Source of the DNA: JAOTVV01 sp039591075
Lineage (GTDB): Bacteria > Gemmatimonadota > Gemmatimonadetes > Gemmatimonadales > GWC2-71-9
Direction of reading: 5' to 3'
DNA: 64,000 bases
NCBI GenBank assembly: GCA_039591075.1
Contig: JBDHEI010000002.1
Span: 1-64,000, forward strand
The notes beneath the pieces were generated by a model. The model searched no databases. It was given only the letters and a program-made list of their open reading frames with translations, and was not told the DNA's origin. Positions 25,518 through 33,548 of this stretch are shown one piece after another; within the stretch, counting starts at the first letter, position 1, and each line of letters starts with the position of its first letter. Made by a program: the position numbers and the translations under genes.

Positions 25518-26866
25518 GCGAAGTGCGCTGCCGCATCGGCAATGAGCTGGTGAGCAGCGTCCTCAGACGGTGCTTCCGCAATCAGACGAATGATCGGCTC
25601 GGTGCCCGACGGCCGCACGTGGAGCCACCGATCGGGAAACGCGACGCGTAGCCCGTCCTGGCGGTCGAGCGCCGCCCCGCGGGCCTGTTCCGCCAGCGCG
25701 GCGTAGACCGGATCCAAGTTCCGTCCGCGCGGGACCTTCGACTTCACGATCACGTAGCGCGGTGCGTCGTCGACCAGCTCGCGCACCGACGTGCCGGAGC
25801 GGGCCAGGAGATCGAGGATGAGTGCGGCGGCCAGCGGCGCATCGCGGCCTAAGTGCAGCTCCGGCAACATCACCCCGCCGTTCCCCTCACCACCCACCAC
25901 CGCCTCCGCCCGCTGCATGGCGCGGGCCACGTTTACCTCACCGACTGGAGCCCTGGTGACCGCAATACCGAAATGTCGGGCAACGTCGTCTACGACGAGC
26001 GACGTGGACAGGTTCACCACCACCGGCCCGACGCGACGCTCCAGCACCGCGCGAACGCCGAACGCCAACGTATAGTCTTCCCCAATGGCCTCCCCCTGCC
26101 CGTCGACGAGGGCGAGGCGATCCACGTCCGGATCTACGGCCATCCCGAAGTCGGCGCCGCTCCGCCGGACCACGTCCCCCAGCGCCGAGAGGTTGGCGGG
26201 AACGGGCTCCGGCGGCCGGGTGAATAGCCCATCCGTCTCCAGCTCGATGCCGATCACCCCGCACTCGAGCTGATCCAACAGCGCGGGCATGATCGTCCCT
26301 CCGGCCCCGCGCACACAGTCCAGGGCCACCGTGAACCGTCTCTCCCTGATCCGCTCCACGTCCACGTACCGTAGCGCCCGCACGGCATCCAGGTGGCGCA
26401 CGACGGCCTCGTCGTCCCGCTCGGCGGCACCGACTCCGTCCCACTCCGCATGGGTCACGGGACCACGGTCCGCGAGGTCGAACAGGCGGGAGGCCGCGCC
26501 CGCGTCGAGGAAGAGACCGTCCGCCCCCACGAACTTGAGGGCATTCCACTCGATCGGGTTGTGGCTCGCGGTGAGAATGATCCCGCCACCCGCGCCGTGA
26601 TGCTCGACGGCGAGCTGGGCAGTCGGCGTCGGGATGAGTCCGCAGTCAACCACGGTCACACCGGCCGAGCGAAGCCCCGCGCGAGCGGCATCGGCGAACA
26701 TCGGGCCCGAGGTGCGGGAGTCCCGGGCGAGCACTACGTGGTGGTTGCCGGCCTCTAGCACGGTTTGGCCGAACGCGGCCGCATAGCGACAGACGATTTC
26801 GGGATTCAGATCGCGGCCGACGATGCCACGGACGCCGGAGACGCTCCGCATCAGGGTGTCAGACAT
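25514..26866 (-). CDS. glmM: phosphoglucosamine mutase (GlmM-like phosphohexomutase)
   Basis: Alpha-D-phosphohexomutase that should turn glucosamine-6-phosphate into glucosamine-1-phosphate for peptidoglycan and LPS precursors. The phospho-serine loop TASHNP places the catalytic Ser at about 101. The metal loop is DPDVDRLALVDGQG, the sugar loop is GGEGNGGVM, and RPSGTEPIIR is the phosphate-binding loop of domain 4. The ATG at 26866 gives 450 residues; the longer open frame upstream overlaps the divergent gene region and is not used. The sequence looks like the archaeal/GlmM-ManB side branch, so phosphomannomutase activity is an alternative. It is divergent from the cystathionine enzyme gene. 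Confidence 0.85.
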   Translation of the reverse strand: MSDTLMRSVSGVRGIVGRDLNPEIVCRYAAAFGQTVLEAGNHHVVLARDSRTSGPMFADAARAGLRSAGVTVVDCGLIPTPTAQLAVEHHGAGGGIILTASHNPIEWNALKFVGADGLFLDAGAASRLFDLADRGPVTHAEWDGVGAAERDDEAVVRHLDAVRALRYVDVERIRERRFTVALDCVRGAGGTIMPALLDQLECGVIGIELETDGLFTRPPEPVPANLSALGDVVRRSGADFGMAVDPDVDRLALVDGQGEAIGEDYTLAFGVRAVLERRVGPVVVNLSTSLVVDDVARHFGIAVTRAPVGEVNVARAMQRAEAVVGGEGNGGVMLPELHLGRDAPLAAALILDLLARSGTSVRELVDDAPRYVIVKSKVPRGRNLDPVYAALAEQARGAALDRQDGLRVAFPDRWLHVRPSGTEPIIRLIAEAPSEDAAHQLIADAAAHFA

Positions 26867-26925
26867 GCGGAATAAGCTAACCGGAGGAGCATCGCCGGGG
26901 GACGGTGACGGGGCCCGACGCTTGG

Positions 26926-26953
26926 TTGCCGAACGTGCAGCAGCGGATATAGG
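26926..26953 (+). promoter_or_regulatory. candidate promoter of the cystathionine-enzyme gene
   Basis: TTGCCG (26926-26931), a 16-base spacer and TATAGG (26948-26953) form a fair sigma-70-type promoter. Transcription would start near 26960, about 20 bases before the ATG at 26982. The 115-base divergent gap with glmM also holds TTAGCTTATT on the other strand. Confidence 0.4.
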
Positions 26954-26981
26954 TTCCGACGCCCCCTTCATCGAACACCCC

Positions 26982-28160
26982 ATGACGCGCGTCTTTCGCA
27001 AAGACCTCGAATCGAGCTTCGGCACCCGCGCGGTCCACGCCGGCCAACGGCCCGACGAGACCACCGGGGCCATCATGAGCCCCATTTATCAAACGTCGAC
27101 ATACGTGCAGGACGGCTTGGGGCGGCACAAAGGTTTCGAGTACGCGCGCACGCGTAATCCCACACGCGATGCGCTGGAACGCAATGTGGCGGCGCTGGAG
27201 GGAGCCGAGCACGGGTTCGCATTCGCCTCGGGCCTCGCCGCGACCGATGCCGTGCTGAAATTGCTCTCGGCGGGCGACCACGTGATTTGCGGCGAAAACG
27301 TCTACGGCGGGACGCACCGCATCATGACGCAGGTCTTCGAGCGCCTTGGACTCCGGTTCACCTTCGTCGACACCCGCGATGTGTCTAGCGTCGAAGCGGC
27401 GCTCACGGCCGCCACGCGCATGATCTTCGTCGAGACACCGACCAACCCGATGATGCACCTCACCGATTTGGCGGCCGTCGGCGCACTCGCCACCGATCGG
27501 AGCCTGCTGTTGGTCGTGGACAACACGTTCGCAACCCCAATCCTGCAGCAGCCCATCGTGTTCGGTGCCGAGATCGTGGTGCACTCGACCACCAAGTACC
27601 TCAATGGACACAGCGACATGGTGGGCGGCATGGTCCTCACGACCCGCGACGACGTGGCCGACCAGCTCGGCTTTCTGCAGAACGCCGTGGGGGCGGTGCC
27701 CGGGCCCATGGACTGCTGGCTGGCCCTTCGGGGCACCAAGACCTTGCAGCTGCGGATGGCGCGGCACGACGCGAGCGGTCGGCGGATCGCGCAGTGGTTG
27801 TCGCAACGCTCGGACATCCACCGCGTCTACTACCCCGGACTGCCGGACCACCCGCAACACGAGCTCGCCTGCCGACAGATGCACGGCTTCGGCGGGATGA
27901 TATCACTCGAACTGGGGAGCCCTGCGAGAGCCCGCGCCATGGTCGAGCAGACGCGGATCTTCGCGCTCGCCGAGTCGCTCGGCGGGGTGGAGAGTCTCAT
28001 CGGCCACCCGGCATCGATGACCCATGCGAGCGTGCCCCAGGCCATGCGGGAAGGAATGGGTTTGACCGACGGTCTGGTGCGTCTCTCGGCGGGTATCGAG
28101 GACGCGGACGACCTCATTGCCGATCTGGATCAGGCTCTCGCTGTAGCGAACCGAGTTTGA
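26982..28160 (+). CDS. cystathionine gamma-synthase/lyase family PLP enzyme
   Basis: PLP-dependent enzyme of trans-sulfuration or methionine metabolism. The ATG at 26982 gives 392 residues beginning with the family N-terminus (SFGTRAVHAGQ). FEYARTRNPTRDALE lines the cofactor site of the neighbouring subunit, VDNTFATP precedes the PLP-ring Asp, and HSTTKYLNGHSD holds the Schiff-base Lys. RLSAGIEDADDLIADLDQAL is the usual end. The sequence looks closest to cystathionine gamma-lyase/synthase. Choosing between synthase (MetB), lyase (MccB) and methionine gamma-lyase needs a tree. It is monocistronic or leads the M48 gene 90 bases downstream. Confidence 0.9.
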   Translation: MTRVFRKDLESSFGTRAVHAGQRPDETTGAIMSPIYQTSTYVQDGLGRHKGFEYARTRNPTRDALERNVAALEGAEHGFAFASGLAATDAVLKLLSAGDHVICGENVYGGTHRIMTQVFERLGLRFTFVDTRDVSSVEAALTAATRMIFVETPTNPMMHLTDLAAVGALATDRSLLLVVDNTFATPILQQPIVFGAEIVVHSTTKYLNGHSDMVGGMVLTTRDDVADQLGFLQNAVGAVPGPMDCWLALRGTKTLQLRMARHDASGRRIAQWLSQRSDIHRVYYPGLPDHPQHELACRQMHGFGGMISLELGSPARARAMVEQTRIFALAESLGGVESLIGHPASMTHASVPQAMREGMGLTDGLVRLSAGIEDADDLIADLDQALAVANRV

Positions 28161-28164
28161 AGAC

Positions 28165-28177
28165 GTTTCAATGAAAC
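28165..28177. promoter_or_regulatory. short perfect inverted repeat in the gap before the M48 gene
   Basis: GTTTCA-A-TGAAAC is a 6+1+6 palindrome, AT-rich against the local background, just after the stop of the cystathionine-enzyme gene. It could be an operator for the M48 protease gene or a weak hairpin. Size alone does not exclude chance. Confidence 0.25.
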
Positions 28178-28250
28178 CGCGCCTATCGGTGTGCGTACGG
28201 TCTAGAGACGACTCAACGACGCCGAGCATCCGGCCCCAGCGGAGGACAAC

Positions 28251-29261
28251 ATGACCGATACCATGGGCAACGTTCCGTCGCCCCGCCCTCGCACGATTCT
28301 GTCAAATATCGCGGGCGTGAGCTGGGAGCACCCTGCCGACCGGGCTGCCCTGCAGGCCGTCCGCGCCGTTCCGGGCTTCAATGAGGCGGTGAAGAAGATC
28401 GTCGGGTTCTTCGGAGAACGCGGTATCCGCCTGATCTTCCAAGCCAACGCGGTCCGGGTCGGACCCAGTCAATTCCCTCGGCTCCACCATCTCATGACCG
28501 AAGTGACAACCACCATGGACTGGCCCGAGCAGCCACCGCTGTACGTGTCCCAGACCCCGATCGTCAATGCGGGAGCCGTGGGCGTCGACCACCCGTTCAT
28601 CGTGCTGAACTCGGGCGCGGTCGCCCTGCTGGACGACGACGAGCTGCGCGTGCTGCTCGGTCACGAACTGGGGCACGTGATGAGCGGACACACGCTGTAC
28701 CGGACGGTCACCATCCTCATCCTCACCCTCGGCTTCCGGAACTTGCCCTTCCTCGCCGGGATCGTGCTGCTCCCGATCCAGCTCGCGCTCCTCGAGTGGT
28801 ATCGGAAGAGTGAGATGTCGGCCGACCGAGCGGGACTACTGGCAAGCCAGGATCGGACGGCGGCCATGCGCGTCTTCCTCAAGCTCGCGGGCGGCGGGTC
28901 GATGAAGGAGATGAATCTCGACGCGTTCATGGAGCAGGCCAAGGAGTACGAGGACATGGGCGGGCCCGTCGACGCGATCTACAAGATCCTCAACACCATG
29001 GGCATGACCCATCCGTTCCACACGTTGCGGGCGGCGGAGCTGCAGCGCTGGATCGACGCTGGCGTCTACGACGCCATCCTGAAGGGCCAGTACACGCATC
29101 GCGGGGACGAGGAGAAGGAGCGCCCGTTGACCGAGGACATCGGCGAGGCCGCACGCCACTACGCCCAAGAAGCCAAGCAGACGGTCTCTCAGGTCACCGA
29201 CGCGGCCAAACGCGCCGCAGCGGCGTTCACCGACGCCCTCAAGGACAAAGGCAAGAAGTGA
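28251..29261 (+). CDS. M48-family zinc metallopeptidase
   Basis: Zinc protease of the M48 (HtpX/Ste24-like) family, 336 residues. HELGH is at residues 138-142 within LLGHELGHVMSGH, and the third zinc ligand is probably the Glu in YRKSEMSADRAG near 187. There are two hydrophobic stretches just after the active site (TVTILILTLG and LAGIVLLPIQLALL), so it is likely membrane-associated. The C-terminal 50 residues are Lys/Ala/Glu-rich and probably helical. Members act in membrane-protein quality control. The stop overlaps the purD start as GTGA, joining it to the downstream run of genes. Confidence 0.9.
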   Translation: MTDTMGNVPSPRPRTILSNIAGVSWEHPADRAALQAVRAVPGFNEAVKKIVGFFGERGIRLIFQANAVRVGPSQFPRLHHLMTEVTTTMDWPEQPPLYVSQTPIVNAGAVGVDHPFIVLNSGAVALLDDDELRVLLGHELGHVMSGHTLYRTVTILILTLGFRNLPFLAGIVLLPIQLALLEWYRKSEMSADRAGLLASQDRTAAMRVFLKLAGGGSMKEMNLDAFMEQAKEYEDMGGPVDAIYKILNTMGMTHPFHTLRAAELQRWIDAGVYDAILKGQYTHRGDEEKERPLTEDIGEAARHYAQEAKQTVSQVTDAAKRAAAAFTDALKDKGKK

Positions 29262-30535
29262 GGGTCCTGGTCGTCGGCGGCGGCGGACGGGAGCACGCGC
29301 TTTGCTGGACGCTCGCCCGATCGGCGCAGGTGTTCTGCGCGCCAGGTAATCCGGGCACGGCCCAGCTCGGCACCAACCTCCCGGTCCAGCCAGATGACCA
29401 TCAGGGCATCACCGACGCGGTCCAAGCGCACCAGGTCGACCTCACCGTGATCGGCCCCGAAGCACCCCTGGCCGCTGGCCTCACCGATCACCTCACCGCC
29501 GCCGGTCATTACGTCTTCGGTCCAACGGCCGCTGCCGCTCGAATCGAGTCGTCAAAAGCCTACGCCAAGGAGATCATGCTGGCGGCAGGCGTCCCCACGC
29601 CCACCAGTGAGACGTTTCGCGACCAGGGTCGCGCCGTCGACTATATCCGGGGGCATGCCGAGCCCCTCGTCGTCAAGGCATCGGGGCTCGCCGCGGGCAA
29701 GGGCGCCATTGTCTGTGAGACCCGGGTCCACGCCGAAGCCGCCGTGCGGGAGATGTTCGGCGGTGCGTTCGGCGACGCGGGCAACGTGGTCCTCGTCGAG
29801 GAATTCGTCTCCGGTGAGGAGATCTCGATCCTGGTGGTCACAGACGGCGAGCGCGCCCTGGTGCTGCCCCCGTCGCAGGACCACAAGCGCATCGGCGAGG
29901 GCGACACCGGCCTGAACACCGGGGGCATGGGGGCCTATACGCCGGTCTCCATCGCGGATGACGCCCTGATGGACCGCGTCGACCGCGAGATCATCGAGCC
30001 GATCCTCCACACCCTGCGCCAACAGGGCACCGCGTACACGGGAGTACTCTATGCCGGGCTGATGGTCGGCGACGTCGGGGACCTGTCCGTGCTCGAGTTC
30101 AACTGCCGGTTCGGCGACCCGGAGGCACAGGTCGTCCTGCCCGCGTCCGACCTGGACCTCACTCCCCATGCATGGGCCATCGCGGCGGGCGAGCACTGGT
30201 CGCCGGGATCGTCCCGCTGCCGTGCCGCCCGGGCGGCCGTCACAACCGTCCTCGCCAGCCATGGTTACCCGGCGGCTCCACGCAAGGGTGACCCGATCAC
30301 CGTTCCGGACGAGCTCCCGGCCGAGACGTTGCTCTTTCATGCCGGGGCAGCGATGGATCGGCACGGGACCCTCACGACCGCCGGTGGCCGGGTGCTGAGT
30401 GCCACCGGCCTCGGGCGCGACGTGCCGGAAGCCGCCGGGCGCAGCCGCGCTCTGGCGGAGTCCATCACGTTTGCGGGCCGGCAACTGCGGCGCGACATCG
30501 CTTGGCGCGAGGTAGCGCGTGCCGGAGCTTCCTGA
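29258..30535 (+). CDS. purD: phosphoribosylamine--glycine ligase (GAR synthetase)
   Basis: ATP-grasp enzyme of purine synthesis that joins glycine to phosphoribosylamine. The GTG at 29258 starts MRVLVVGGGGREHALCW, the family N-terminus. Other marks are IGPEAPLAAGL, KASGLAAGKGA in the ATP-grasp domain, LVVTDGERALVLPPSQDHKR, and VLEFNCRFGDPEAQ with the metal-binding Glu/Asn. The length of 425 residues is normal. It overlaps the M48 gene by 4 bases and mutM by 17 bases. No other pur genes are adjacent; guaB lies 14 kb away. Confidence 0.95.
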   Translation: MRVLVVGGGGREHALCWTLARSAQVFCAPGNPGTAQLGTNLPVQPDDHQGITDAVQAHQVDLTVIGPEAPLAAGLTDHLTAAGHYVFGPTAAAARIESSKAYAKEIMLAAGVPTPTSETFRDQGRAVDYIRGHAEPLVVKASGLAAGKGAIVCETRVHAEAAVREMFGGAFGDAGNVVLVEEFVSGEEISILVVTDGERALVLPPSQDHKRIGEGDTGLNTGGMGAYTPVSIADDALMDRVDREIIEPILHTLRQQGTAYTGVLYAGLMVGDVGDLSVLEFNCRFGDPEAQVVLPASDLDLTPHAWAIAAGEHWSPGSSRCRAARAAVTTVLASHGYPAAPRKGDPITVPDELPAETLLFHAGAAMDRHGTLTTAGGRVLSATGLGRDVPEAAGRSRALAESITFAGRQLRRDIAWREVARAGAS

Positions 30536-31382
30536 GGTCGAAACCATCGTTCGAGACCTCCGTCCGACACTGATCGGGCGGACCCTCACGAATCCCAGAC
30601 TCCACCACACCAACGTGCTGAGACAAGTCTCGCGCGCTCGGCTGTTGCGGACGCTCGTGAGGAACACCGTCGTCGCGGTGGACCGTCGTGCCAAGCACGT
30701 CGTGATCGGCCTGGACAGTGGCCACCGGCTGGTGATTCAGCCCAGGATGACCGGATCGCTCATCGTGCACGACCGCAGGCTCACTCGCGAGGAGCGGCGC
30801 TACGCCGTGCTCCAGGTGAGTCTCGGACGGGGGTCACAGCTCGTGTTCCGTGACGTTCGGCGGCTGGGCACAATCTGGCTGCTCGACGAGCGGGGATGGC
30901 AGACCTATACGGCCCGGATCGGGCCGGAGCCGCTCGATCCCGCGTTCGACGCAGCTGCGTTCGCGCAATGCCTCAGCGGATGCCGGCAGGCCATCAAGAA
31001 AGCGATCATGGACCAGCGCCGTCTGGCGGGCGTCGGCAACATCTACGCGAACGAGGCCCTGTTTCGGGCCCGAATCGACCCCTCCCGTCCGACCGATCGC
31101 CTCACGCCTCGCGACTCCCAAGCCCTGTTCGATGCGGTTCGCTCCGTGCTCGGTGACGCCGTCGCCGCTCGGGGCACGACTATCCGGGACTACCGGACCG
31201 GCACGGGGAAGCGGGGATCGTTCCAGGGAGGCTTGGAGGTCTATGGGCGCGGGGGCGAGCCATGCGTCCGGTGTGGCACGAGCCTCGTCACAACGCACGC
31301 CATCGATGGGCGAGCCACGACCTGGTGTTGGCGGTGTCAGGTGGACCGCGGCCGGCGCGGCAAACCTGAGTCGACTCGTTAG
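30519..31382 (+). CDS. mutM: formamidopyrimidine-DNA glycosylase (Fpg/MutM)
   Basis: Base-excision repair glycosylase/AP lyase for oxidised purines such as 8-oxoguanine. The mature N-terminus PELPEVE supplies the catalytic Pro and Glu. Lys in VDRRAKHVVI is the conserved beta-elimination Lys. The helix-two-turn-helix has GVGNIYANEALF, and the C-terminal zinc finger is CVRCGTSLVTT through CWRCQ. The GTG start overlaps purD by 17 bases. Length is 287 residues, slightly above average. Downstream come a zinc-ribbon metallopeptidase and a UvrC-like nuclease, so it may belong to a repair-related unit. Confidence 0.94.
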   Translation: MPELPEVETIVRDLRPTLIGRTLTNPRLHHTNVLRQVSRARLLRTLVRNTVVAVDRRAKHVVIGLDSGHRLVIQPRMTGSLIVHDRRLTREERRYAVLQVSLGRGSQLVFRDVRRLGTIWLLDERGWQTYTARIGPEPLDPAFDAAAFAQCLSGCRQAIKKAIMDQRRLAGVGNIYANEALFRARIDPSRPTDRLTPRDSQALFDAVRSVLGDAVAARGTTIRDYRTGTGKRGSFQGGLEVYGRGGEPCVRCGTSLVTTHAIDGRATTWCWRCQVDRGRRGKPESTR

Positions 31383-31431
31383 CTTTGTGCACGAGGCGCT
31401 GCCACCCACGGCCCGCCGTACAACGAGAGCT

Positions 31432-32436
31432 ATGACACAGCGACGGCACCGACATCCCACACCGCAGGCCGACCTGCGGTGCAAATGCGGCCAGGCTATC
31501 AAGCGGTTCTGGTCGTTCTGCACGTCGTGTGGGCGAACGCTCGTCTGGAGGGACGACCCGCCGATCACGAACGCCGAGTGTTACTACTGCGGCTGGGTCG
31601 TCTCGGACCTGCATTCCTACTGTGGCTGGTGCGGAGCCGACATCCGGGAACAGGGTGTGTCGTCGCCCCAGCCGCTCAAGGCACCCCGGGGATTTCGGTT
31701 CGACGGCCACTGCGACTGGGACTGCGGCGGCGGCGTCCAGTACCCCATGGCCTATTGCCCCTGGTGCGGTGGCGAACAGGAGTGGGAAGATACGGCGTAC
31801 GAGGGGAGCTGTCCCCACTGCGACCGTGGGGTCGACGATGCGATGGACATCTGTCAGTGGTGCGGGTTCGACGCCACCGGGTCGGACCTGATCGACCGAG
31901 CGCTGACCCGGGTCCGGCGCCTGTTGCTGGTGTCTCGGATCCGGGACTGGGGATACCGGGTCCTGCTGCGTCCGGGCGTGTCGGGCGTCGATCCCCGGTC
32001 GCGGAACATCATCGAGATCGACCGGAGCTACGTGATGGGCGTGCGCCGCCGTGACGAAATCCCGTGGTCGCTCCTAGTGGGACTGATTTGCCACGAATTG
32101 GGCCACAGTTTCCTCTACCACCACTGGTCGTTCACGCACACGGAGCAGTTCAAGCGGGTGTTCGGTGAGGCGAACAAGGCATATCGCGTGAGCGATGACA
32201 CCTGGGTCAACTTCCAGCGAAAGAAGGTCAGCTCGGGTAACGCGCAGCACGTGACGGCCTACGCGGCAACACATCCGCTCGAAGACTTTGCCGAGGTGTT
32301 CCGGTTTTATGTCACGCGACGCGGACGCATGAAGGAATTGCTCGCCGAGCTGGGCCGGCAGCGGAAGGACGTCATCGTGTACGAAAAATTTCTCCTACTC
32401 CACCGCTTCGTGCGATCGCTGCGAGGATGGCGGTAG
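31432..32436 (+). CDS. four-zinc-ribbon putative metallopeptidase
   Basis: 334 residues with an unusual layout. Residues 17-144 hold eight Cys half-sites (CKC at 17-19; CTSC 30-33; CYYC 50-53; CGWC 64-67; C94/C98; CPWC 109-112; CPHC 127-130; CQWC 141-144), enough for four zinc ribbons. The C-terminal domain has CHELGHSFLYHHW, with HELGH at 221-225, and THPLEDFAEVF at 280-290, whose Glu/Asp could be the third ligand. The HExxH plus HPxEDxAE pairing resembles DUF2248-type putative zinc peptidases, which carry one N-terminal ribbon. No signal peptide is seen, so it should be cytoplasmic. It lies 49 bases after mutM and overlaps the UvrC-like gene by 10. Start ATG 31432. Confidence 0.85.
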   Translation: MTQRRHRHPTPQADLRCKCGQAIKRFWSFCTSCGRTLVWRDDPPITNAECYYCGWVVSDLHSYCGWCGADIREQGVSSPQPLKAPRGFRFDGHCDWDCGGGVQYPMAYCPWCGGEQEWEDTAYEGSCPHCDRGVDDAMDICQWCGFDATGSDLIDRALTRVRRLLLVSRIRDWGYRVLLRPGVSGVDPRSRNIIEIDRSYVMGVRRRDEIPWSLLVGLICHELGHSFLYHHWSFTHTEQFKRVFGEANKAYRVSDDTWVNFQRKKVSSGNAQHVTAYAATHPLEDFAEVFRFYVTRRGRMKELLAELGRQRKDVIVYEKFLLLHRFVRSLRGWR

Positions 32437-33548
32437 CTCGCGCGCTGACGCTGCCCCTCGGTGAGGTGGGCACGCTCAAGCGCCGCGTCACCGCTCTCGC
32501 CGAAAACCGTCCCGCCATCTACCGCATGCTCGATCCCAGGCGGAGGGTCGTGTACGTCGGGAAAGCCAAGCGGCTCCGCGCGCGACTGCTCTCCTACTTC
32601 CGCGCACGGTACCCGGAGGACAAAGCAGCGAGAATCCTGCAGGCCGCCGCTGACATCGAGTGGGACTACGTGCCGTCCGAATTCGCCGCGCTGCTGGGGG
32701 AGTTGCACCAGATCCGCCGTCACCGTCCCGTCTTCAACGTGCGCATGAACCGCGCGCGTCGTGCTGCCTTCATCAAGGTCTCCGGCGGTCTCGCGCCGAA
32801 GATCTACGTCGGCCGCAATCCCGGAACTCATGCTGTGCGCCATTACGGCCCCTTTCTCGGCGCGGGACGTCTGCACGAGGGCATCAGGGTCCTAAACGAT
32901 CTGTTGGGGCTGCGGGACTGCGCCATCAAGATGCCGATCGCCTTTCGCGATCAAGGTGATCTCTTCGAGAGCCGAGGCCGGGCTGGCTGCCTTCGGTACG
33001 AACTCGGAACGTGCCTGGGTCCGTGCGGCGGATTCGTTACGGAGCGCGAGTACCGGGAACGGACGGACACTGCGGTCGCCTTCATCGAAGGTCGAAGCCT
33101 GGCGCCCGTCGACCGCGTGATTGCTGGCATGGTGGAGGCGAGCGACCAGCAGGATTTCGAGCGTGCTGCATGGTGGCGTGACAGGTTCGATGCCCTCACG
33201 TGGCTGCTCGCCGCGTGCACCAGAATGCATGCCACACTGGACAGCATGAGCTTCGTATTCGTGGATCCGGGTGTCTACGGCGACGATCGCGCGTACGTCA
33301 TCCGTCACGCCCGCGTTCGGGCTTCGGCGCCGGCACCGCGCACGCCCATCGAGATCGAGGCCTTCCACTCGCTCGTGGAGGAACACGTCGGCGTCGCGAC
33401 CGCGCCCGGACCCATTCCACCACCCGCCATAGACGAGACGCTGCTGGTGCTGAGTTGGTTTCGTCGTCATCCCGCCGCACTGCGACGCACCACTCGGCTC
33501 GAGAACTGGCTCGAGCAGCACCGCCCCATTGGACTTGCGCCGTGCTGA
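32427..33548 (+). CDS. UvrC-like GIY-YIG nuclease lacking the second nuclease domain
   Basis: 373 residues matching the N-terminal half of UvrC. The GIY-YIG domain is intact (PAIYRM, VVYVGKAKRLRARLLSYF, and the Glu in LGELHQIRRHRPVFN). The middle has HYGPFLGAGRLHEG, then GCLRYELGTCLGPCGGF, and a UVR-like helix hairpin (QQDFERAAWWRDRFDALTW). The C-terminal RNase H-like endonuclease and HhH domains of UvrC (about 600 residues) are absent; instead there is a 110-residue tail of unknown fold. Cho-type proteins are similar in principle but shorter. It may incise damaged DNA on one side only. It overlaps the zinc-ribbon gene by 10 bases and the exchanger by 7. Confidence 0.85.
   Translation: MAVARALTLPLGEVGTLKRRVTALAENRPAIYRMLDPRRRVVYVGKAKRLRARLLSYFRARYPEDKAARILQAAADIEWDYVPSEFAALLGELHQIRRHRPVFNVRMNRARRAAFIKVSGGLAPKIYVGRNPGTHAVRHYGPFLGAGRLHEGIRVLNDLLGLRDCAIKMPIAFRDQGDLFESRGRAGCLRYELGTCLGPCGGFVTEREYRERTDTAVAFIEGRSLAPVDRVIAGMVEASDQQDFERAAWWRDRFDALTWLLAACTRMHATLDSMSFVFVDPGVYGDDRAYVIRHARVRASAPAPRTPIEIEAFHSLVEEHVGVATAPGPIPPPAIDETLLVLSWFRRHPAALRRTTRLENWLEQHRPIGLAPC

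Noticed and set aside
26867..26981. Possible SAM-type riboswitch before the cystathionine enzyme gene
   Set aside because: GGAGG and GGCCC-like pieces occur, but the paired elements of SAM-I, SAM-II or SAH switches could not be laid out; a plain promoter explains the gap better.
32427..33548. The UvrC-like gene as a truncated uvrC pseudogene
   Set aside because: The frame is intact to its own stop, the active-site residues are kept, and both ends overlap neighbours as real genes do here.
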